Shown piece by piece: positions 35,347 through 39,784 of a stretch of DNA of 39,784 nt; the first letter of the stretch is position 1, and each line of letters opens with the position of its first letter. This stretch comes from an uncultured Bacteroidota bacterium (GTDB taxonomy: Bacteria; Bacteroidota; Bacteroidia; Flavobacteriales; Flavobacteriaceae): NCBI GenBank assembly GCA_902594745.1, contig CACJNF010000009.1, forward strand, positions 1 through 39,784, read 5' to 3'. The translations under genes and the position numbers were made by a program. Under the pieces are notes generated by a model. That model was given only the letters and a program-made list of their open reading frames with translations. It had not been told where the DNA came from and did no database searches.

Positions 35347-35700
35347 ATGAAAGATTTTTTTGAAAAGGAAAATCGCCCTTGGGGAACCTATATTGTTTTG
35401 TCCGAAGATAAAAGTTTTAAAATCAAAAAGATTGAAGTAAACCCAAAAAGTAGACTTAGCTATCAATATCATAATAAAAGATCTGAACTCTGGTATGTGA
35501 TAAGTGGAAAGGGAATTGTAACTATAAATGATGAAAAATTCGAGTTGAGTGAGGGATCTACAATAAAAATAAATAAAAGAGATAAGCATAGAGTTGAGAA
35601 TAAAGGAACAGAAAATCTTGTTTTTATTGAAATTCAAACAGGTTCATATTTTGGAGAAGACGACATTGTTAGGCTAGATGACGATTATAATAGAAAATAA
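35347..35700 (+). CDS. Small cupin, mannose-6-phosphate isomerase-like
   Basis: The 117-residue single-domain protein resembles the C-terminal cupin of bifunctional mannose-1-phosphate guanylyltransferase/isomerases. It shows RPWGTYIVLSED at residues 9-20, SRLSYQYHNKRSELWYVISG with two potential metal-binding His/Glu, a GSTIKINKRDKHRVEN turn with a third His, and NLVFIEIQTG. The fold fits sugar-phosphate isomerisation, but stand-alone cupins of this type in glycan clusters may act on other sugars. It starts three bases after the dehydratase stop and shares one base with the cytidylyltransferase start (TAATG). The linked nucleotidyltransferase suggests that the two form a small activation pathway. 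No guanylyltransferase domain is present. Confidence 0.78.
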   Translation: MKDFFEKENRPWGTYIVLSEDKSFKIKKIEVNPKSRLSYQYHNKRSELWYVISGKGIVTINDEKFELSEGSTIKINKRDKHRVENKGTENLVFIEIQTGSYFGEDDIVRLDDDYNRK

Positions 35701-36122
35701 TGAAAGCAATTATAGTTTCAGGATATTTTAATCCATTACATAAAGGGCATATTGAATATTTTAAACTAGCAAAAAAGCACGGAGATATGCTTTTTGTAAT
35801 AATCAACAATGACTTTCAAAGAGAAATTAAAGGATCAAAACCTTTTATGGATGAAAATGAAAGAAAAATTATAGTTGAAGAGTTAAAAGTCGTTGATAAA
35901 GTTTTTATGTCAATTGACGATGATAAATCGGTTAATAAAACTATTTTAATGATACATGCAAAATATTCAAGTCAATTTGAATTATTTTTTGCAAATGGTG
36001 GCGATCAGAATAATAAACATATACCAGAATCTATAATTTGTAACAAATTAGGAATTAAATTAATTGATGGACTTGGAGAAAAAATCCAATCTTCATCTTG
36101 GTTAATAGAAAATAATGATTAG
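35700..36122 (+). CDS. Cytidylyltransferase-like nucleotidyltransferase
   Basis: The 140-residue protein matches small nucleotidyltransferases of the TagD/HldE-C type. SGYFNPLHKGHIEYFKLAKKHGD carries the HxGH signature at residues 14-18 or so, VIINNDFQ follows, and then NERKIIVEELKVVDKVFMSIDDD. Usually a GxxxxxISS(T/S)-x-I/L motif closes the fold, and here EKIQSSSWLIE is present. Such enzymes make CDP-glycerol, ADP-heptose or similar from a phosphate ester. The substrate cannot be told. The gene overlaps the cupin by one base and the UDP-glucose dehydrogenase by eight bases, placing it in the sugar activation half of the cluster. Confidence 0.8.
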   Translation: MKAIIVSGYFNPLHKGHIEYFKLAKKHGDMLFVIINNDFQREIKGSKPFMDENERKIIVEELKVVDKVFMSIDDDKSVNKTILMIHAKYSSQFELFFANGGDQNNKHIPESIICNKLGIKLIDGLGEKIQSSSWLIENND

Positions 36123-37545
36123 AAAAATTTGTTGTATTGGCGCTGGATATGTTGGTACCCCAACTATGGCAGTTATTGCTCTAAAGTGTCCTAATATTAA
36201 GATTACAGTAGTTGATTCAAATAGATCAAGGATTGATGCATGGAATAGCTCAAATACAAATGATTTCCCTGTAAAAGAACCCGGGTTGGACGATATAATT
36301 AAAGTAGTTAGAAATAAAAATCTTTTTTTTTCATCAGATACAGAAAAACATATAGATGAATCTGAAATGATTTTTCTTGCTGTTAATACTCCAACAAAAA
36401 AAGAAGGAAAAGGAAAAGGATTTGCAGCAGATTTAACTAATATTGATCAATGTGCTAAACAAATTGCAATAGTTTCCTCATCAAACAAAATAATTGTTGA
36501 AAAATCTACTTTACCTGTAAGGACTGCAGAGAGATTAAAAGAAATAATTAATAAACATAAACAAGATGATGTATCCTTTGAAATAATTTCAAATCCTGAG
36601 TTTTTAGCTGAGGGAACTGCGATTAGAGATTTATTTAAGTCAGATAGAGTATTAATAGGTAGTGATCAAACTGATGAGGGTTTAGCTGCTATGGAGAGTC
36701 TTGTCAATATTTATAAAAACTGGATACCTAGAGAAAGAATTATTAAAACTAATATATGGTCATCAGAGCTTTCCAAATTAGCATCAAATGCTATGCTAGC
36801 TCAAAGAATCTCATCAATTAATAGTTTGTCTGCTCTAACAGAAAAAACAGAGGCTAAAATTAATGAGCTGTCTGTTGCTGTCGGAAAAGATCATAGAATT
36901 GGAGATAAATTCCTTAATGTATCACCTGGATTTGGCGGTAGTTGTTTCAAAAAAGATATTCTAAACTTGGTATATATATGCAGGCAATATGGTTTAGAGG
37001 AGGTTGCAGAGTACTGGTATCAAGTAGTTAAAATTAATGATTATCAAAGAAAGAGAATCTTTAATATTATCAACTCATCACTTGTAGAACTTAAAAACAA
37101 AAGAATCTCTATACTAGGATGGTCTTTTAAAAAGGATACTAATGATACAAGGGAATCATCTTCTATCCCAATTTCATCTGATTTAATTATTAATGGAGCG
37201 AGTCTGAAAATATATGATCCTTTGGCTGATAAAAAACAAATAATTCAAGACCTTACAACATACTTAGAATCTAAGAACCTTGATTTAAAAGAGATAAAAA
37301 GCTTATTAAATCAGGTAAAAATTAATAATACTTTATCTGAGTGTTTATCAAACTCTAATGCAATTATTGTACTTACTGAATGGGACGAGTTTAAACAAAT
37401 AGACTGGCAAAATTTTAAATTAAATATTGTTGATGCTGTTTTGCCACATATTTTTGACACACGAAATATATTAGATATAGAGTTGCTAAAATCACTTGAG
37501 TACAAAGTATTCCAAATAGGTAACGGTGACAGTAATATAAAATAA
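36115..37545 (+). CDS. ugd: UDP-glucose 6-dehydrogenase, animal-type
   Basis: The 476-residue enzyme should oxidise UDP-glucose to UDP-glucuronate with two NAD+. Sequence landmarks are KICCIGAGYVGTPTMAVIA, FLAVNTPTKKEGKGKGFAADL, EKSTLPVRTAE, ISNPEFLAEGTAI, SSELSKLASNAMLAQRISS, and FGGSCFKKDILNLVYICR with catalytic Cys277. The C-domain has ILGWSFKKDTNDTRESSSI and VLTEWDEFKQIDW. Many of these blocks match the human enzyme as I recall it, whose catalytic Cys is residue 276; typical bacterial Ugd proteins are about 390-440 residues and lack the GKGKG insert. It is a second nucleotide-sugar dehydrogenase in the cluster, from a different family from the WbpO-like one. It overlaps the cytidylyltransferase by eight bases, and the next gene follows without a gap. 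Confidence 0.93.
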   Translation: MIRKICCIGAGYVGTPTMAVIALKCPNIKITVVDSNRSRIDAWNSSNTNDFPVKEPGLDDIIKVVRNKNLFFSSDTEKHIDESEMIFLAVNTPTKKEGKGKGFAADLTNIDQCAKQIAIVSSSNKIIVEKSTLPVRTAERLKEIINKHKQDDVSFEIISNPEFLAEGTAIRDLFKSDRVLIGSDQTDEGLAAMESLVNIYKNWIPRERIIKTNIWSSELSKLASNAMLAQRISSINSLSALTEKTEAKINELSVAVGKDHRIGDKFLNVSPGFGGSCFKKDILNLVYICRQYGLEEVAEYWYQVVKINDYQRKRIFNIINSSLVELKNKRISILGWSFKKDTNDTRESSSIPISSDLIINGASLKIYDPLADKKQIIQDLTTYLESKNLDLKEIKSLLNQVKINNTLSECLSNSNAIIVLTEWDEFKQIDWQNFKLNIVDAVLPHIFDTRNILDIELLKSLEYKVFQIGNGDSNIK

Positions 37546-38400
37546 ATGAAAAAAATACTAGTAACAGGAGGTGTAGGTTTTATTGGCTCTAATTTAATTA
37601 AAGGTCTTAAAGAGTTAAACTTTGAAATAGTTTCATTAGATGACTACTCCACGGGCTTAAAAGCTAACGAATTAGATGGAGTTAAATATATTAAGGATGA
37701 TATATTAAATATTAATAATATTGTTAATGACTTTGATTTTTGTTTCCATTTAGCTGCTCAATCGAGAGTTCAACCTTCATTTGATAATCCAGAGGAGTCT
37801 TTACGTGTCAATGTAAATGGCACTTCAAGAGTAATGGAATGGTCTAAATTAAATAATACAAAAGTAATTTATGCTGGATCCTCATCAAAACATCACAAGC
37901 CATCCGAATCACCATATGCTATGTATAAGTTTCTTGGAGAAGAAGTTTGTAAATTGTATAAAGATTCTTATAATGTAAATGTAGAAATAGCTAGGTTTTA
38001 TAATGTATATGGTCCCGGAGAAAATGTTGATGAAAGATATGGGAATGTGATTGGAATTTGGAGATCGATGATTATAAAAGGAGAACCACTTCCAATAGTT
38101 GGTGATGGGGAACAAAGAAGAGACTTTATTCATGTCTATGATATTGTTGAGGGGTTAAAGAAAATTGCTTTTTCAAATCTTCAACATCAGGATGCTTGGG
38201 AACTTGGAACTGGAATTAGTTACAGCATTAATAATGTATTTCAACTTTTTAAAGAAAGATTTAATGTTAAATGTATTAACATTCCGGATCAACCAGGAAA
38301 TTATAGAAAAACACTTAGAGAAAATGATGATACTTTAAAATTATTAAATTGGGTTCCAAAAGACAGGTTAAAAGAGCATATTAATAACATAAAAATATGA
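37546..38400 (+). CDS. NAD-dependent sugar epimerase/dehydratase (extended SDR)
   Basis: The 284-residue extended SDR has ILVTGGVGFIGSNLIKGL, the acidic SLDDYSTG at the second strand, FHLAAQSRVQPSFDNPEES, IYAGSSSKHHKPSESPYAMYK with Tyr124-x3-Lys128, RFYNVYGPGENVDE, and GDGEQRRDFIHVYDI. These features fit UDP-glucose/glucuronate 4-epimerases or UDP-glucuronate decarboxylases. It is shorter than GalE (about 330), with the C-terminal substrate domain trimmed. Direct abutment to UDP-glucose dehydrogenase makes UDP-glucuronate a reasonable substrate, giving UDP-GalA or a decarboxylated pentose. That assignment is inference. The end overlaps the next gene by four bases (ATGA). Confidence 0.85.
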   Translation: MKKILVTGGVGFIGSNLIKGLKELNFEIVSLDDYSTGLKANELDGVKYIKDDILNINNIVNDFDFCFHLAAQSRVQPSFDNPEESLRVNVNGTSRVMEWSKLNNTKVIYAGSSSKHHKPSESPYAMYKFLGEEVCKLYKDSYNVNVEIARFYNVYGPGENVDERYGNVIGIWRSMIIKGEPLPIVGDGEQRRDFIHVYDIVEGLKKIAFSNLQHQDAWELGTGISYSINNVFQLFKERFNVKCINIPDQPGNYRKTLRENDDTLKLLNWVPKDRLKEHINNIKI

Positions 38401-39428
38401 AAAGAGTACTAATCACAGGAGGTGCAGGGTTTATAGCACATCATTTAATTTATTATTTACTAAATAATACTAATTGGGAGATTATTTCTCTTGATCGACT
38501 TGACTACAGTGGTAACCTTAATAGACTTGATAATATTTTATCTAAACTTGAAAATAAACAAAAGTCAAGAGTTAAAGTAGTTTATCACGATCTCAAATCT
38601 GAAATTAACCCATGGATTAAAAAAGAAATTGGTGAAATAGACATTATACTCCATTTAGCTGCTGGTTCTCATGTAGATAGAAGTATTGATTATCCTATGG
38701 AATTTGTTTTAGATAATGTAGTTGGTACTGCAAATATTTTAGAGTATGCAAGAACACTTAACACCTCAAATAAATTGGAAAGGTTTATTTATTTTAGTAC
38801 TGATGAGGTTTTTGGCCCAGCTCCAAAAGGTGTAGATTATAAAGAAAATGATAGGTATAATTCAACAAATCCCTACAGTGCAACAAAAGCTGGGGGAGAA
38901 GAATTAGCTGTAGCCTATGAAAACACTTATAATTTACCTATTTATATTACTCATACTATGAATGTTTTTGGAGAAAGACAACATCCTGAAAAATTTATAC
39001 CTATGTGTATCAAAAAAATAAGAGATGGCGAATCAGTAACAATTCATTCAGATAAAACCAAAAAGATTCCAGGATCTCGACATTATATTCATGCTGAAGA
39101 TGTTGCCGAAGCTATACATTTTATAATTACAAATAAACTAGAGGATGAAATAGATTTTGGAGGAGCTAAATGTCCAAAATTTAATATTGTTGGATCTGAA
39201 GAGCTAAACAATTTAGAGCTTGCTCAAATAATTGCAAATTGTCAAAATAAAGAATTAAAATATGAAATGGTTGACTTCCATTCCTCAAGACCTGGCCATG
39301 ATCTTAGATATTCGCTCTCAGGTGAAAAAATGAAAAAATTAGGATGGCAACCATCAATTAAGTTAACTGAAAGGATAAAACAAGTGGTTGATTGGTCCTT
39401 AAATAATGAAAACTGGATAGAACTATAA
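38397..39428 (+). CDS. RmlB-like NAD-dependent nucleotide-sugar 4,6-dehydratase
   Basis: The 343-residue extended SDR resembles dTDP-glucose 4,6-dehydratases. It has LITGGAGFIAHHLIYYLLNN, SLDRLDYSGNLNRL, LHLAAGSHVDRSIDYPMEF, YFSTDEVFGPAP with the catalytic Thr-Asp-Glu, NPYSATKAGGEELA with Tyr160-x3-Lys164, and MNVFGERQHPEKFIP. The glycine motif is GGAGFIA rather than GGAGFIG. No rmlA, rmlC or rmlD gene is in the window, so rhamnose synthesis is not implied. It may act on a GDP-, UDP- or CDP-sugar, for example the product of the nearby nucleotidyltransferase. It is the last gene of the cluster; no terminator hairpin is evident between it and rplU. Confidence 0.85.
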   Translation: MKRVLITGGAGFIAHHLIYYLLNNTNWEIISLDRLDYSGNLNRLDNILSKLENKQKSRVKVVYHDLKSEINPWIKKEIGEIDIILHLAAGSHVDRSIDYPMEFVLDNVVGTANILEYARTLNTSNKLERFIYFSTDEVFGPAPKGVDYKENDRYNSTNPYSATKAGGEELAVAYENTYNLPIYITHTMNVFGERQHPEKFIPMCIKKIRDGESVTIHSDKTKKIPGSRHYIHAEDVAEAIHFIITNKLEDEIDFGGAKCPKFNIVGSEELNNLELAQIIANCQNKELKYEMVDFHSSRPGHDLRYSLSGEKMKKLGWQPSIKLTERIKQVVDWSLNNENWIEL

Positions 39429-39441
39429 ACGCTAATATCTC

Positions 39442-39471
39442 TTGTATATTATTATAAATAGTTTAATTTTG
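39442..39471 (+). promoter_or_regulatory. Consensus Bacteroidota promoter for rplU
   Basis: A -33 TTG at 39442-39444 is followed after 19 bases by TAATTTTG (39464-39471), an exact TAnnTTTG. This is the only site in the window with both boxes at the consensus spacing. The leader would be about 10-15 bases, ending in AATAACA before the ATG. It allows the ribosomal operon to be transcribed separately from the glycan cluster. Confidence 0.7.
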
Positions 39472-39488
39472 CAATTCAAAAAATAACA

Positions 39489-39784
39489 ATGTACGCAGTA
39501 GTTGAAATACAGGGAAGTCAGTTTAAGGTCTCAAAAGATCAAAAGCTTTTTGTAAATAGAATCGATGCTAAAGAGGGATCTAAAGTTTCATTTGACAATG
39601 TTCTGCTTATAGATGACGGTAAGAAAGTTCAAGTAGGAAAACCAGCATTGTCAGGGACTTCAGTTGAAGCTAAAGTTGTTTCTCACTTAAAAGATGATAA
39701 AGTAATTGTCTTTAAAAAGAAAAGAAGAAAAGGATATAAGGTAAAGAATGGTCATAAACAACCTATTACAGAGATTATTATCCA
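39489..39784 (+). CDS. rplU: 50S ribosomal protein L21, 3' end outside the window
   Basis: The 98 codons visible from the ATG begin MYAVVEIQGSQFKVSKDQ. They continue with LFVNRIDAKEGSKVSFDNVLL, VQVGKPALSGTSVEAKVVSH, and KVIVFKKKRRKGYKVKNGHK, which are the usual blocks of L21; the RRKGY region contacts 23S rRNA. L21 is about 100-105 residues in this phylum, so only a few C-terminal codons plus the stop are missing. rpmA (L27) normally follows. The gene has its own promoter, and housekeeping DNA begins here, marking the right boundary of the glycan cluster. Confidence 0.97.
   Translation, partial: MYAVVEIQGSQFKVSKDQKLFVNRIDAKEGSKVSFDNVLLIDDGKKVQVGKPALSGTSVEAKVVSHLKDDKVIVFKKKRRKGYKVKNGHKQPITEIII

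Noticed and set aside
17204-36331. Nine-base homopolymers inside glycan genes (T9 at 17204, 20953, 25491, 33706, 36323; A9 at 27954) as possible phase-variation tracts
   Set aside because: With this AT content about this many 9-base A or T runs are expected in 40 kb, they encode ordinary Phe or Lys codons, and all frames are intact.
17180-39428. Glycan cluster as a recent mobile island
   Set aside because: No integrase, insertion sequence, tRNA or flanking direct repeat was seen; high AT content is usual for such loci and is not proof of recent transfer.

Overview
The window is AT-rich, tightly packed DNA from a member of the Bacteroidota, most likely a small-genome marine Flavobacteriia. 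The evidence is the set of lipoproteins with Bacteroidota-style lipoboxes, TAnnTTTG -7 promoter boxes, the absence of clear Shine-Dalgarno sites, a TonB-dependent receptor, a secreted GH16 beta-glucanase, and Na+-coupled AGCS, SSS and CNT transporters. I saw no tRNA, rRNA, CRISPR array, insertion sequence or phage gene, and no gene-free stretch longer than about 170 bases.

Region 1 (1-8.9 kb) holds short units on both strands, mostly for peptide, amino-acid and nucleoside scavenging. The extreme left end (1-574) is broken: part of an enolase-superfamily dipeptide epimerase (DgcA type, minus strand) abuts the C-terminal part of a DUF1611 (DgcN-type) protein (plus strand) in an arrangement that cannot be a normal gene pair. 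After it come a YkuK-type RNase H-like protein, an exported M20 amidohydrolase, an AGCS symporter, a Tat-signal aminotransferase, an unrecognised secreted protein, an SSS symporter and a CNT nucleoside transporter. Convergent neighbours overlap at, or nearly touch at, their stop codons.

Region 2 (8.9-13.9 kb) is a coupled three-gene unit: GH16 lipoprotein, TonB receptor resembling E. coli YncD/PqqU, and an exported PqqB-like metallo-beta-lactamase-fold protein. An M19 dipeptidase lipoprotein follows on the opposite strand.

Region 3 (14.0-17.2 kb) is one 1024-residue lipoprotein rich in Ala, Thr, Ser and Gly. Its base and codon composition is very different from its neighbours and it ends in a textbook terminator. 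It is probably a major surface protein.

Region 4 (17.2-39.4 kb) is a same-strand surface-glycan cluster of 19 genes, most of them overlapping or nearly touching. It encodes an O-antigen-ligase-like protein with a TPR tail, a UDP-HexNAc dehydrogenase, a sugar formyltransferase, a deacetylase-like protein, a carbamoyltransferase, three glycosyltransferases, a methyltransferase and a flippase. After a 43-base gap with a promoter-like box come a DegT aminotransferase, a thiamine-diphosphate E1 alpha/beta pair, a PglC/WbaP-type initiating transferase, a FlaA1-type 4,6-dehydratase, a small cupin, a cytidylyltransferase, an animal-type UDP-glucose dehydrogenase and two NAD-dependent sugar epimerase/dehydratases. 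Together they predict an acidic, amino-sugar-containing glycan decorated with formyl, carbamoyl and methyl groups, built on undecaprenyl phosphate, flipped by the Wzx-type protein and transferred by the ligase. No Wzy-like or Wzz-like chain-length gene was recognised apart from the ligase-like protein. The window ends inside rplU (ribosomal protein L21), which has its own consensus promoter.
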